NCBI GenBank assembly: GCA_009823505.1
Contig: VZQC01008831.1
Location: 163,790-227,789, forward strand
From: Rhizomys pruinosus
Taxonomy: Eukaryota; Chordata; Mammalia; Rodentia; Spalacidae
Reading direction: 5' to 3'
Length of the DNA stretch: 64,000 nucleotides
Part shown: piece by piece, positions 8,396 through 19,710 of the stretch
Position numbering within the stretch: position 1 is the first letter of the stretch
Layout: the number at the start of each line of letters is the position of its first letter
The notes under the pieces: model-generated
Database searches by the model: none
The model's input: the letters and a program-made list of their open reading frames with translations, nothing else
Told to the model about the DNA's origin: nothing
Program-made: the position numbers and the translations under genes

Positions 8396-9935
8396 TAATT
8401 AGTTTATTTTAAGACAACATTTAGTAATGAATTTAAATATGTTTGTTATTCTGTCTTTTGCAAGCTGGTTTCTCCCAAGTGCAGTCTCATTTTTTCTTAA
8501 GAGTTTTAGGGACAATTGCTTAGTGAATGATACCTCCGAAGTGAGGAAAACTTTGTATTCAAATATGACTTTCCTTTGACATTGTATACACAATTCTTAT
8601 AATTTTTTATTTAATCACACCATCCCATTGTTATTACCTTCAATATTTGGACAGCTGTTATTTCTTTTCTGTGTTTTTTTTTTAATCCAACACTTCCAGG
8701 GAGCAGATCAAAGGGGTTACTTTCATCTCTTTGCATTAAATTTCCCATTTCTTTGTTCCAAAGTAGTAGTTCACTGAGGCCGTGGCATACCAAAATGCTC
8801 CTTCAGATTTCGAATGCCCAAATCTCATTCTGATATAGTTACTGTTTCCTAGGAGTCCTTTAAGAGTAGGAACCAACCAAATTACTCTTCCGCACACCAG
8901 GACTTGGCATTAATTCTCCATTGACCTCACCCAGACCACCTATGACTTCTTCACAGGCAGGCAGCCTTGGTTGCTTGCCTTTGTGTGCAGTTGGATCCCT
9001 AGACAAGGGTCCACTCAGGACTCATTCAAGTGGATTACTTTCCTGTAATAAGAGGACACAAAGTGAAACCTATGAGCTGTTTTATGACTGCATGAAGATT
9101 GGGTATGAATGATTATTCCCGTGGGATTGTGAAAATGATCGAGTGATCCACCTAGCACAAATCTCTGTCCTTTTATGTAAAATATCATTAGCTGTGCCTT
9201 GATAAAATCTTTCCTAATCCAATAAATTTCAATAGATTAAATGTTTGCTTCCTCCTCCCTTTCTCAGTCCCAAAGCCTCTCTCTTCTGGCTTAAATGTCC
9301 CCTAAATGCACTATCTATTGTTACTGTTTATGTAATCCTCTGTTCAAGTATCACCATGTATTTCCCAAACAATAAAGGAACACAACCTAAAATATTCAGG
9401 GTGAACATCGAGCCCAGAAATGTCACAGAAAGCATTAGAAACTGCAAGGGCCTTTCTAATGCTCCTGTTGACAGGGAGATTCTTCCCTAAGGAAGCAGAA
9501 AGAACTTAAACCCCTGACATTGTTAAACCATTAATTCGCTTAAAGGCTCAAGTGCAAGGACTGAGCAGTGGGAGTTACCATTGGCTGCACCAGACTGTGG
9601 TGTCTAAGGGTCTTCCAGGGATTGAGTGGACTGGACTATGGGCACCACTCCAGACTAGAGGGTTTCACCTGGGCTCTCCTAAGTCACTTGTGACTTACAT
9701 GCTCCCTCAGTCGGTGGTCTATGTGCCCCACTGTATGGTGCATTGAATCATCTAGAGTGATAGGGTTCCTGAGACCCACGCACAGATGCCTTCGTGGGAT
9801 CAATTTCCACAAGCTCCCCAGATAACTCTAAAATGTCACCAAGACTGAGACTCCATTAATTAAGTCACCACTCGAAGCTCACATCTGGACAAAAGGATCC
9901 AAGGCTGTGGATGAAGGAAGCTCTGCCAAATACTG
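8396..9935. other. Upstream region without recognised gene or repeat
   Basis: About 1.5 kb of mostly unique-looking sequence immediately upstream of the CpG island. Short frames at 8921-9112, 9245-9490 and 9552-9746 have no recognisable domain or splice context. Any distal regulatory sites cannot be called by eye. Confidence 0.4.
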
Positions 9936-9939
9936 GGTA

Positions 9940-10012
9940 TCCTTGGGGAAGTGTCCCCGGCCTTAGTTTCTCCATCTGTACAATGGGTGGTAGCAAAAAC
10001 CTCAAGGCCCCC
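9940..10012 (+). mobile_element. MIR SINE remnant
   Basis: 'ccttagtttctccatctgta' and 'caatgggtgg' match the conserved MIR core and lie just upstream of the CpG island. Confidence 0.5.
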
Positions 10013-10139
10013 CTGTAACTGTGTCAGTTTTCATCTGGGAGTGTGGATCCACGTCCCCAAGATGCCAGAATTTGGCTCCCCTCTTTCTGTATCCCCCCAC
10101 CCCTGCTTCTCAGGGGACACTAGCTCAGGGGCGAGAGGA

Positions 10140-10480
10140 TCGCAGTGATAGCTACAGGCTTCGCTACAGCGCGGGCGCGGGCGCGGGCGCTGCCGCTCCC
10201 CAGCCTGGCCCTCGCTCCGGGCTCACAAAGCCCCCAGCGCTGACGTCAGGGCCCCTCTCGGCACGGCCGGCCCCTAGTGCAGGCGGAGCTGCGCAGCGCT
10301 CCCACGCCGGCCAGGAGGGAAGAGCCAAGCGGCCAGCCCAGCTCAGCCCAGCAGCCAGCCAGCCCGGAGCCCGGCCCTGCGCACGTGCCCGCCAGACCTG
10401 CAAACTTGTGCCACCAGCTCTCGTGCATCCCCGGGGAGCCCGATCGCCCAGAACCCGTGCCCCTCCCGCCCGTCTCCAGC
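10140..10480 (+). promoter_or_regulatory. CpG-island promoter with CRE and E-box
   Basis: Sharply GC- and CpG-rich sequence in an otherwise AT-balanced window. It includes a (GCGGGC)-rich run at 10168-10190. A palindromic cAMP-response element TGACGTCA sits at 10241-10248, and a CACGTG E-box at 10382-10387. I see no TATA box, which suits a CpG-island promoter with dispersed start sites. The + direction is inferred from the ATG and splice donor at 10482-10490. CREB and bHLH binding are inferences from the motifs only. Confidence 0.75.
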
Positions 10481-10485
10481 CATGG
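10270..10485 (+). CDS. Candidate first exon: 5'UTR plus start codon, ends ATGG|GTAAGC
   Basis: This is the only convincing gene part in the window. A GC-rich leader ends in 'ctccagccATGG' with G at -3 and G at +4, a good Kozak context. The start codon is 10482-10484. One further G (10485) precedes GTAAGC, a strong splice donor, so exon 1 would contribute Met plus the first base of a second codon. If that codon is GGN the protein starts Met-Gly, which might be myristoylated; this is speculation. The 5' boundary is a guess placed just downstream of the CRE. I do not recognise the gene. Later exons are not identifiable here, which fits a long first intron. A wholly non-coding first exon, or a different start, remains possible. 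Confidence 0.6.
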
Positions 10486-12240
10486 GTAAGCGATCGCGCT
10501 GGCCCCACGCCACGGCAAAGGCCACCACCACGGCCACGGCTTCGCGCCCCCGCCCAACCCCCAGCTCAGGTGGCGCTACCTGAGCCTCGTCTGTGACCCA
10601 GTCCAGACAGGTGCGGGAGAGGAAGGAAGGCTGGAGGGGTAGAGAGGCTGGAGGTGGGAGGGACGCTGCACAGGTGTCCGTGACGCCCAGGTGCGCCTCC
10701 CTACTCCATCCACAGGGACGTCCCGCTGCCACTGTACCCACACGGCACCTTCGGGGCGTGCCAAGCGCGGGAGCTGAAGAGCGGGGTGCTCCAGAGGGGC
10801 GCCAGTGGGTTCCGGCAGCACGTCTGGGGCTGCAGGCTCTTGCTACTCAATACCGTTCTTCCCCATTTCCCGGGACCATCTCCCTGTCGCCTAAGCTCCA
10901 AGTCCTGTAGTGTGTAGCCCTGTTGTCCTTCTATTCTCCAGAAACCCACGGGAAACATACCACTGCCCGCTGAAACTGAGGTCCTCCAAGAGAGCTCTTT
11001 TGGGAACCCGACCCTTGAAAGCATCAAAGTGGGAGGGGATGGGAGACGACAGGATGGGACAGAGTGGGCGAGTCTCTCTTTGTCCCCTGTTCCAACTGTC
11101 CGAGTAGGACCCCTTCACAGGTGGAGACGGTAAGAAGCGGGTTCCAGTGCAATTGGGGAAACGCCTAGCAAGGGTCCAAGACAGTTCAGGGCATGGAAAA
11201 CCTTCCACCTGGCTGGAGGCGGGTGTTAGGCGGCGGGAGGATCCCGTCTGTCACTCCGTAACACCTGAAATGCTGCTGTCAGCAACATGTCCTTAAACCG
11301 GTACTATATACGGAGGAAAACTCGAGTCTTGGAAATTAGCCTAATGCCCAAGTGCCTGAGAGCTGTGCGACAGACTGGGTTTTCTCGGTGCTTCGTTATC
11401 CTTCTCTGGTGACAGTACCAGTCACAGTGCCATGAAGATTAAGGGCCCCTCAAAATCATTCCTAATGAGGAAGGCAACAGGCTTCAACCATTGCTAGTTA
11501 ACCGCCAAGGCTTAGGAATCACTTCGTCCCCATTCCTCTAGCACTTTCCCCTCCCCCACATTCCCTCCTCTGTGTGTGGGTAGGAAAATGATCTTTTTTT
11601 TTAACCGAATAAAATGTGGGGGAAGGGTTAGCAAAAGGGACACATTATTTTCCATGTAAAAGGAACCTGAAATAATTTTATGTATTTAAAAAAATTTTTT
11701 TTAATTTCTTATGATCAAAATATGAAAAGAAACAGCTTCCCATAAAGTTGGGTGAGAGCTAGCTCTTCTGGAAAGAGCAGAACAGGATGGTCTGTAGCTC
11801 TCCTTCCTGGGGGTCAGCCTTTGGCTGCTTTAGCAACCATTTCTACCCAAGATATTGCAGTTTCCCAGAAGGCCAGGGTTAAGGAAAGCACTAATTTTGC
11901 TGAAATCAAGTTCTTTCTGGTTTATGAACAGCCGGCATAGATTCGTCTGTCGAATTTGAGCAGAGGATTGCCACATGGGCACCTTCTGCACAATGCTATT
12001 CACAATACCCTGGACTTTATTGGAGGCTGGCTTTATTTTTAAGTGGGTGTGGAAGGGTGTTGCAGTTCTCACGAAACAAATATCCAAGCCAAAGGCTTGC
12101 TCTCAAGGAAGTACTTTGTGTCTTAGACAATTATTGGTTTTACAACTCCAGTTGCCTGTTTATGTTAATTCGTGCATACTTCACTGGTTCTGGCAGCAGC
12201 CTTGGCTTTAGCTTTGTAGTTTGATGTTAAAAAAAAGTTC
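10486..12240 (+). other. Start of presumed intron 1, CpG shore
   Basis: Begins with the splice donor GTAAGC. GC content stays high to about 11200 and then falls. The frames here are by-products of GC-rich composition, which has few stop codons. No transposable element is recognisable over about 1.7 kb, unusual for this window and consistent with promoter-proximal regulatory sequence. Confidence 0.5.
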
Positions 12241-12243
12241 CCA

Positions 12244-12392
12244 AGCCAGGCTTGGTGGTGCAAGCCTTTAATCCCAGCATTTGGGAGGCCCTGGAAGGCA
12301 GATCTCTGTGGGAGTGAGGTGGACATGGCCTATATAGTGATTTCCAGGCCAGCCATGGGTACGGGACCCGGGAGACCTCATTGAAAAGACCA
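12244..12392 (+). mobile_element. B1 SINE (diverged)
   Basis: 'aagccaggcttggtggtgca', 'ctttaatcccagcatttggg' and 'ccaggccagccatgggtacg' follow the B1 order. Confidence 0.75.
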
Positions 12393-12402
12393 CACACACA
12401 CA

Positions 12403-12454
<52 letters not shown>

Positions 12455-12455
12455 A
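12390..12455. repeat. (CA)n microsatellite
   Basis: Interrupted CA tract in the B1 tail. Confidence 0.95.
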
Positions 12456-12848
12456 AATCCCTCCTTGCCAGAAAAGAAACATACTGACTTCCTTTACATT
12501 CCTAGTAAATACAGAGCCATGAAGTTTGTTTTTCCAGATGTAGTTAATTACTGAACATACCCTTATGAGTGTTTTAATTGAAATGACTGGGAAAATTCTA
12601 ACCATTAGCCCATCAGTTGGTTCTGACACACACATACACCACTTCCTTAACCTGGTATCGGTTACTTCACTGATAAAACACATGAAACTTGTAGAAATAA
12701 AAGCTCTAAGGGGCTTGCACTTTAACCTATTCAAAAATGTTTCTTAAAGCATGTTAAAGAACAGTGCACACAATTCAATTTCTCAATGCTTCTTAAAAGA
12801 AAATGAGTTTCTATTTCCAAGCCAATTGATTTTTTTCTGCTCTGTTTA
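12456..12848. other. No gene or clear repeat seen
   Basis: Presumed intronic sequence without recognised elements. Confidence 0.35.
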
Positions 12849-12849
12849 G

Positions 12850-13115
12850 CTAGCTACCATTCACACACAATTCACACATTTTAAGTCTACAAGCCAGTGG
12901 GTCTGGATATTCTTTGAGTTGTCTAATCATCACCTTATCTGTATTAGAACATTGTCTTCACCCTCAAAAGAAACCTGTACCCATCAGCAGTGGCATATCA
13001 TTCACCCTTCCCCCCCACCCCTAGCAACCACTAACCTACTTTTTGTCTCTATGCATTTACCTCTTTGGGATAGTTCATGTAAATGGAATGAGCCAATTAA
13101 TGTTTGAACCCCGTT
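12850..13115 (-). mobile_element. Old L1M fragment, antisense
   Basis: 'gttgtctaatcatcacctta', 'aaagaaacctgtacccatca' and 'tagttcatgtaaatggaatg' match, in order, the reverse complement of ancient mammalian L1 (L1MB/MC-like) 3' sequence. Confidence 0.7.
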
Positions 13116-13513
13116 GGCCTATTCAGTAGCTTGGGTTTTTTGGCACAATGAGAAGATGCTAGTGTATTTCTGTATGTGTTGAAACTAATTATTTCTCCAG
13201 CTGAATGAAGGGTTCCATGTATCACAGCACATCCTTTCCCTATCAGCAGTACTCTACTGGATCTGATGGGAGCCCTCCTTGGCCAACAAAGTTTTGATTC
13301 TGTTGTTCTGCTCATTGGCATGGAGACAGTAATTAAATAGATTCATTGCAATCATTTCTCATTTGTGGAATATGGCTCATGTGTAGAGCGAGAAATGCTG
13401 ATATCATTCATCAACTGCCTATAATTTAAAGTGTTTATAAAACGATCAGATACCACAAAAATGGAAACAATTATTTTGGCCCATTTTTACAGTAAGGAAA
13501 TATGTTCTGTTCT

Positions 13514-13632
13514 GTTTTGAGATAGGGTCTCACCATATTGCCTGGGTTATTCTTAAACTTGTGAGCTCCAGTGATCCTCCTGCCTCTGCTTGATGAGTAA
13601 CTGTGACCCACAGGCCACCACAGCCAGCTGAC
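13514..13632 (-). mobile_element. Old B1 SINE, antisense
   Basis: 'ttttgagatagggtctcacc', 'tgatcctcctgcctctgctt' and 'ggccaccacagccagc' follow the reversed B1 order. Confidence 0.65.
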
Positions 13633-13681
13633 AGGAAGAATTTTGTGATTGTGAAATGAAATTCTTTCACTATTATTTTTT

Positions 13682-13899
13682 AATTTTATTTATTTTTTAT
13701 GTGTATGAATATACTGTCTGCATGTAGGTTTGTGCACCCGTGTCATGCAATGCCGCAGAGGTCAGAAGAGGGTGTCGGATTCCCCTGGAACTGGAGTTAA
13801 AGACGGTTCTCAGCCGCCATGTGGGTGCTAGGGATTGAACCCAGGTCCTCTGCAAGAGCAGTTGGCTCTCTTAACTGCTAGGCCATCTCTCCAGCCCCT
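13682..13899 (-). mobile_element. B2 SINE, antisense
   Basis: Complete B2 reverse complement ending 'aggccatctctccagcccc'. Similar flanks 'tattattttttaa' and 'tattattttttca' look like a target duplication. Single 17-bp unit, so the older B2 type. Confidence 0.85.
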
Positions 13900-13924
13900 C
13901 GATATTATTTTTTCAAATATTCCT

Positions 13925-14055
13925 TTAAGCTACTTTTGGTGGCTCACAGTTGTAAATCTGCATGTTACAGGCAGGAGGATTAGGAGTTCGAAGTCATCTT
14001 TGGCTTCATAGGTACTTTGAAGCCAGCCCGGAAGAAATGTGACCCTGTTTCAAAA
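13925..14055 (+). mobile_element. Old B1/B4-like SINE
   Basis: 'ggtggctcacagttgtaaat', 'aggcaggaggattaggagtt' and 'gtgaccctgtttcaaaatga'. Confidence 0.55.
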
Positions 14056-14066
14056 TGAAGCAGAAG

Positions 14067-14262
14067 GGCCAGGGAGATGACTCAGTTGGTGAAGGCCCTA
14101 GATGAGTAAGCTCGAAGACCTAAGTTTGATCACTGGAATGCACAGTGTAAGGAGAGAACTGACTTCTGAAAGCTGTCATCTGATGTTGGATCCATATTGT
14201 GTTACTCTTGAATACACACAACTACACACAAATAATAAATAAAATAATAATAAAATTTACAA
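14067..14262 (+). mobile_element. B3-type SINE
   Basis: 'gggccagggagatgactcag', 'gagagaactgacttctgaaa' and an AATAAT-rich tail. Confidence 0.65.
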
Positions 14263-14269
14263 ATAATTC

Positions 14270-14625
14270 AAGGCCGGTGAGATGGTTCAGCTGCTAACAG
14301 AGCTTGCCTTGGAAGCCTGATAACCTGAGTTCAATTTATCAAAGCCAACTCAATAAGTCTGGATGCAGTGGTGTCCATCTATAATCCCAGCATTCTACCT
14401 GGAGACGGGACGCAGAGACAGAATCACTCAGAAACTCGTGGGTCAGCTAGCTTGGAGTAAACAGCAGGGGAGAGGAAGACACTGCCTCAACAAGGTGGAA
14501 GGAGGCAACCCACTCCTGAAAGTTGTCCTCTGATGTCCGCACAGGCACCGTGGCACCTGGGTATGCAAGCCACACACACTCACACACAGAGACTAAACAA
14601 TAAATACAATAAAATTATTTTTCAT
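14270..14625 (+). mobile_element. Composite B3 SINE with B1-like middle
   Basis: A tRNA-like head 'ggccggtgagatggttcagc' passes into a B1-like middle ('ggtgtccatctataatccca', 'gaggaagacactgcctcaac') and then a B3-type end ('aaagttgtcctctgatgtcc'). Copies of the same architecture lie near 18780, 44150 and 49688, and antisense near 25545. Confidence 0.6.
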
Positions 14626-14714
14626 TTAATTGTGATGAGCAACAAATCTGTGAAATTGGTGAAAGGGCAGCATCCTGACTCAATCAGCCCGGACACATCC
14701 TGGGTTTCTGCATT

Positions 14715-14735
14715 TCTTTTTTTTTTTTTTTTTTT
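14715..14735. repeat. Poly(T) tract
   Basis: Run of 21 T. Confidence 0.9.
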
Positions 14736-14949
14736 ATTTAAAAAAGGATTTATTTAGTACTTCATGTTTTACAATGGAAAACATAAAAGGACAATTATTC
14801 GTGTTATGAAGGGACTTACAAATCAGACTTGAGAGGAGAATGTGGGGAAAGAAAGCTAACGCTTTTAGCCAACATGTGGTGAATGTTTTTTTATCTGATA
14901 GACAATACAACAAACAATGTTTTTGTTTTGGTGTTTTGGTTTTTTGGTC

Positions 14950-15092
14950 TTTTTCAGACAGGGTCTCCCTGTAGCCACAGCTGGCCTGGAACTGGCTACG
15001 TAGACCAGACTGGCCTTGAACTCACAGAGATGCGCCTGCCCCTCCACCTTGGAGTGCAGGAATTAAAGATGTGTGCCACCAAACCCAGCCAC
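14950..15092 (-). mobile_element. B1 SINE, antisense
   Basis: 'cagacagggtctccctgtag', 'gtagaccagactggccttga' and 'gtgccaccaaacccagcc'. Confidence 0.85.
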
Positions 15093-15094
15093 CA

Positions 15095-16660
15095 GTACTG
15101 TTACAATTTCTGCATTTTTAAAAATCACCCAGGTACTGCATCCACTGCCTCTGCTGGTGCCAGAGGCAGGAAATAGAGGAAAAGCTTAGCAAACTCAGCA
15201 TCCGGTTCATGCTCCAGCCTACCCCCAAGTTGCCCTGTGATGATGCTATATCTTTCTATCCTCTTTAACCTCAGTTTCTCAGACAATAAATCGGTGAAAT
15301 CCCTTTCTTAAATCTTTACAGGTCTCCAAGTATGTAATTTAGAAAGGAAAAAAAAAATAAAAAAGAATCAAGGGAAATGTTATGCTTGAACAACTGGAGC
15401 AAACAGCTCCCTAATTGTTTAAACACTATTTGGTTCTGTCAAGCCAGCCGCTAGACCTTGTGTGTATTGGGTTAAATGCGGGCCTCTTCTATGCACCCGC
15501 CTACAGGATGATCACCTCTTCTTCAAGGCAGCTGGTGGAATGAGCCATAATGGTTGCCCTCTTTAACATTTCCAGCTTTGGCTTCTGCTCTCTTCTCTTC
15601 AGAGAGCTTTTCCTGACCCGTACACATACCCAGGCTGTGCCCTCAAAAGGAAGTAGCACCCTCAAGTCCCATCCATACAACGTTTGGTTCTGGAAGTTGG
15701 CTCAAGATTTTAGATGCAATTGGAGACAAAAGAGTGGAGTTCTGATGCTGAACTGGGCAGGAAATTGGCCCAGCATGTGCTAGCCAGCTTTCTTCTGAGA
15801 CTAAATGTCTAGTAAGGAGCCCACCCGGGGTCCCAGAGAGAGTCCTTTCAAAACAAACTGAAATTCTGAGTAAACCTCAAACCAATTTCACCAAGGACAG
15901 TTTGTGACAAACAAGAATTAATTAATTCTTTACTATATTTTTCCGCTCCAACAGAAGCTTTTGGCCAAACCACTTGGTTCCTCCGGGGGCTTTTTAGAAG
16001 AGAGCGACATCCAGCATCAAGCAGTTGGATGCTTTATCAAAAATGCCACAGTGATAAATCCTAAAAAATAAAAAAGACAATTCTATGTCCAAATGGTTTT
16101 AGTTAACTTTCAACATTGACTTGCTGAGATTTTGTTGGAGAAAGTCAAGTTCTGTGCTTTGGGTAAGAAATCCTGATTGGAGTTCCTTGAAGTTTTCCAT
16201 ACATAAATCATAGCTGAAATTCATTGGCTTCTCATGTCCAGTTTGAGATCCCTTTAAAGTAGAATGAGATCGTAAATACACTGCAACCCAGTTAGTGTAC
16301 AGAATCCTTCTATGCCACCCATCCCACTCCCATTAAACCTCTAACAACTTATTGCTGTTAATTATCTTGGCAACTCTTTTACAAGTGATTCATTTTTGGT
16401 AAGATTTTCTGAAGCAATGAACCTGGTTCTAAAAGAAAGAGAAACTTCCCTTTGGGACTCATATTTTATTAGTTTATACAATATTGAATTGATTTGCATG
16501 ATTATGATAACAAATACAACTGGCATGAATAGCTTTGGGGACAACAGAGTCCTCTTGAGTACAAAACTAATGAGAAAAGTAATATAGACACCCTGGAGAA
16601 AATTCAAGAACTCAAGTTCTATGGACAGTAGTCAGTATGGGTGAGAAAAAGAATGGAGGA
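15095..16660. other. Presumed intron, no recognised gene or repeat
   Basis: About 1.5 kb largely free of recognisable SINEs. The frame at 15550-15783 + has no domain I know. No acceptor/donor pair with a convincing coding exon was seen. Confidence 0.4.
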
Positions 16661-16667
16661 TACCAGG

Positions 16668-16981
16668 TCTATTAGTTACTTTGTCTCATTGCATAGTATA
16701 ATATACCCTGATAAAAGCAACCTAAGAGAGAAAGGGTTTATTCTGGCTCACATTTTGACAGTTTCCTCCATCACAGCGAGGAAACCATGATAGCAAAGGC
16801 AGAGAGTGGTGAATGCTCACTTTCTCCATTTTATGCAGTTCAAGACCCCAGCCATGAAATGGTGCCACCCACAGCTAAGGTGGATCTTCCCACCTCAGGT
16901 CACCTAGTTTAGACAGTCACTCACAGGTGTGCCTCCTAGGTGATTTGAGAGCCTGTCAGGTTGATAATATTAACCATTACA
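16668..16981 (-). mobile_element. LTR-like rodent repeat (MaLR-like), antisense
   Basis: On the - strand it begins TGTAATGGTTAATA, carries 'gtgggtggcaccatttcatg' and 'gccagaataaaccctttctc' (poly(A)-signal-like), and ends '...aactaataga'. The flanking pentamers ccagg and caagg differ by one base, suggesting a 5-bp duplication. Confidence 0.6.
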
Positions 16982-16983
16982 CA

Positions 16984-18245
16984 AGGTAATTCAGTGAGTG
17001 GGGTATGTTGGCTAAATGGTATTGATGAAATAGCTTCTAGTCTATTTTTGAGCTATAGTCATCTATTCGATAATTGTTCCATGATTTTACTGGTTATTAT
17101 TTGACACATTAGTATACTTATTAGTAATATGCCTCCCTTGTTCAAATACCAACCTCTTCACAAGCAGAGATTGTTCTATTCATGGTTTCATCTCAGTGTT
17201 CATTTGAACAGTCAACATTTTGTAGGCGCTCCACAGATATTTGTTGAAAACTATGGAAGATACATTTTATTAAGGTATGTCTATGTTATAAGTGATCAGT
17301 TTTAATGATTGAAAATCATTATAAAATATCGTAAAGCCATACTGAATTAAATAGGGCAAATAATATTATACTTGAAGAATATTAATATTTTAGCATGACA
17401 TTTCATGGGGTAACCATATTAAAGCACCAGAAATCACCTTAGAGGTAATTCCATCATTTCAGACATTTACAGACACAAAAACAATTTTCACCGCAGTTCG
17501 AATGTTCTGCCATTATTATTATTATAATCATCATTATTATTTTGCCTTTAGCTTCTCTTCTTGTGATGTTATATCTTCTCTCTGGTGAAAAAAAGACTTC
17601 TTGTCACATTTTTGAAGTGTGGGTAAGTGAGGGGTGAAACAGTTTGTTTCAGTAAAACTCCTCATTGCCTGGCACCAAAAGTTCTGTTTTTCCATCCTCA
17701 ACTGTATTAGTGTTAAACAAGTGCATACTGCAGTGTCCTGCACGGAGCATGCGCAGAATGAACTCCAAGTCTCTGCCTTCTGGTTAGTACCATACCTCCA
17801 CTGGGAGACTGTCAACAGAATGGAAGACACCTGCTCAGACACACTGAAGACTTATGCTATGCCTTGAAGGAAAACTTGGACAAACATACACTCTTTCCTC
17901 ACATACCCAGTCACTTCTTAAAGGCAGATGGACAAGATCTTCTAGGAAAAAGAAAATGAGCATCTGAGGAAGTATTTGAAAAAGAATATTTCAGGGATTG
18001 CCTCTTGTACAGATATGCAAAACCAGGAGCCAGGACAGAGGCTGTTGTATGGGTACCTTAAGGAGGTGAGAAGGACCAGATATGGAGGACTGAGACGAGC
18101 CCAGCTAGGCCATTACAAGGTCATGCCAGGGAAGAAATCAGTCATTGCTTTGCTAGGCAGAGAGAATCATGAAGGGATATTAAGCAAGCAGCTGACAGTT
18201 GGAGTAAAATGACAATCTCCCTGAGGGGATAAAAAGAAAGCCTTT
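16984..18245. other. Presumed intron, AT-rich, no recognised gene
   Basis: Includes a small ATT/ATC-rich stretch at 17510-17545. The two overlapping opposite-strand frames at 17537-17867 show no recognisable protein. Confidence 0.4.
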
Positions 18246-18247
18246 AG

Positions 18248-18468
18248 GGCTAGAGAGATGGCACCGAAGTTAAGAGCACTGGCCACTCTTGCAGAGGATC
18301 CAGGTTCAATTCCCAGCATCTACATGGCAGCTAACAACCATTGGAAACTCCAGAGGATTCAACACCGTCTTCTGACCTCTGCAGGCATTGCCCAACACAG
18401 GTGCACCCACCTACATGAAGGCTGTAAACTCATACACATAGAATAAAAATAATAAATAAAATATTTTT
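18248..18468 (+). mobile_element. B2 SINE
   Basis: Starts 'gggctagagagatggcaccg' and ends in 'ataataaataaaatattttt'. The tail was the target for the next B1. Confidence 0.85.
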
Positions 18469-18614
18469 GGGTGGTATTTTTGAGACAGGGTCTCCCTTTA
18501 GTGCCAGCTGGCCTGGAGCTCACTCTGTAGACCAGGCTGGTCTTGAACTCAAAGATCCACCTGCCTCTGCCTCCCAACTGCTAGGATTAAAGGCATGCGC
18601 CACCACGCCTGGCT
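18469..18614 (-). mobile_element. B1 SINE, antisense, inserted in a B2 tail
   Basis: Reverse B1 from 'tttttgagacagggtctccc' to 'gccaccacgcctggc'. The repeat ataaataaaatattttt flanks it (about 18452-18468 and 18615-18631). Confidence 0.9.
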
Positions 18615-18647
18615 ATAAATAAAATATTTTTTAAGGAAAGCCATTAA

Positions 18648-18775
18648 ACCTGGATCTGGTAGTGACAGAGGCAGGAGGATTGCAAGTTGTAGAACCATAT
18701 CGACTATGGAGGGAGTTCAAGGCCAGCTTGAAGAATTTAATGAAAGGTCTTGGCCCAAAATAAAGTTTTAAGAAA
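18648..18775 (+). mobile_element. Old B1-like SINE
   Basis: 'acagaggcaggaggattgca' and 'gagttcaaggccagcttgaa' with heavy divergence. Confidence 0.5.
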
Positions 18776-18779
18776 TGTG

Positions 18780-19147
18780 GGAAGGGATAGAAAGATAGTT
18801 CAGTCAGTAAAATGCTTGCCTTGCAAATATGAGGACCTGAGTTCAAACTCAGAAGGCAGGTTAAAAAATAAAATCTACGCTGGATGGAAAACACTTGTAA
18901 TATCAGGGTATGAGAGGTGAAAACAGGTGAATTTTTGTGCCTTGCTGGCCAGCCAGTCTATCTGAAACAGCGTGATCCCAGTGGGAGGCTCTGTCTCCAA
19001 AAACAAAATGGAGAAAGCCTGAGGAATGGTGAGTCCTCTGGGCTCCACGTCCGTGCGTACGTGTGTGAGTGCATGCACAGACACACACAAAGTGGGGGAG
19101 GGAGGGAGTATACTGGGAGGCAGCTCAATACTAGAGCCACAAAAATG

Positions 19148-19149
<2 letters not shown>
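18780..19149 (+). mobile_element. Composite B3 SINE with B1-like middle
   Basis: Head 'gatagaaagatagttcagtc' and 'gaggacctgagttcaaactc', B1-like middle 'gctggccagccagtctatct' and 'gaggctctgtctccaaaaac', then 'aaagcctgaggaatggtgag' and a CA-rich end. Same architecture as the copy at 49688. Confidence 0.6.
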
Positions 19150-19188
<39 letters not shown>

Positions 19189-19209
19189 NAAAAAAAAAAA
19201 AAAAAAAAA
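19150..19209. repeat. (CA)n then poly(A), with an N at 19189
   Basis: CA tract to about 19186, then A run to 19209 containing the ambiguous base. Confidence 0.95.
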
Positions 19210-19460
19210 CAGAAAGAGCTGCAGTAATATAAAGGAGGATCCTTACTATCTCGTTGTAAACTTCCAAATAAAGCATAGAAGACATTTTGAAAATGGAGAA
19301 ACCTTGTTTCTTATGATGGAAACTTGCACCTCGGATGGAAAGGACTGCAACAACCCATGGAAGAGAGGTAGGAGCGGGCAACGTTTATTGGTGGCATCCT
19401 GAAGAAATGAGCTGGATATAGCAAGGAGTAAGTGTGGGGGAGAATAGAAAATAAGATTTG

Positions 19461-19695
19461 GGGGCTGGAGAGATAGCCTAGCGGTTAAGAGCACCGACGT
19501 CGATCCCCAGCACCCACATGGCGGCTGAGAACCGTCTGTAACTCCAATTCCAGGAGAACTCCAGTTCCAGGGGAATCTGAGACCCTCTTCTGACCTCCAC
19601 GGCATTGCACGACACGGGTGCACAGACCTGCATGCAAACAATACATTCATACACATACAAAAATAAATAATAAAAAAAAAATAAAAAAAAAAAAA
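19461..19695 (+). mobile_element. Young B2 SINE with B-box deletion and perfect target duplication
   Basis: Begins 'ggggctggagagatagccta'. Flanked by the perfect 14-bp repeat gaaaataagatttg (19447-19460 and 19696-19709). It carries the 17-bp internal duplication (two 'aactcca..ttccagg.g' units). About 22 nt are missing at 19498-19500 relative to sister copies; the loss includes the start of the pol III B box. Whether the deletion predates insertion cannot be told from one copy. Confidence 0.92.
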
Positions 19696-19710
19696 GAAAA
19701 TAAGATTTGG

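Noticed and set aside
10021..10596. 191-codon + frame and overlapping - frames in the CpG island
   Set aside because: GC-rich DNA has few stops. The frame has no domain, crosses the promoter, candidate exon and splice donor, and mirror frames exist on the other strand.
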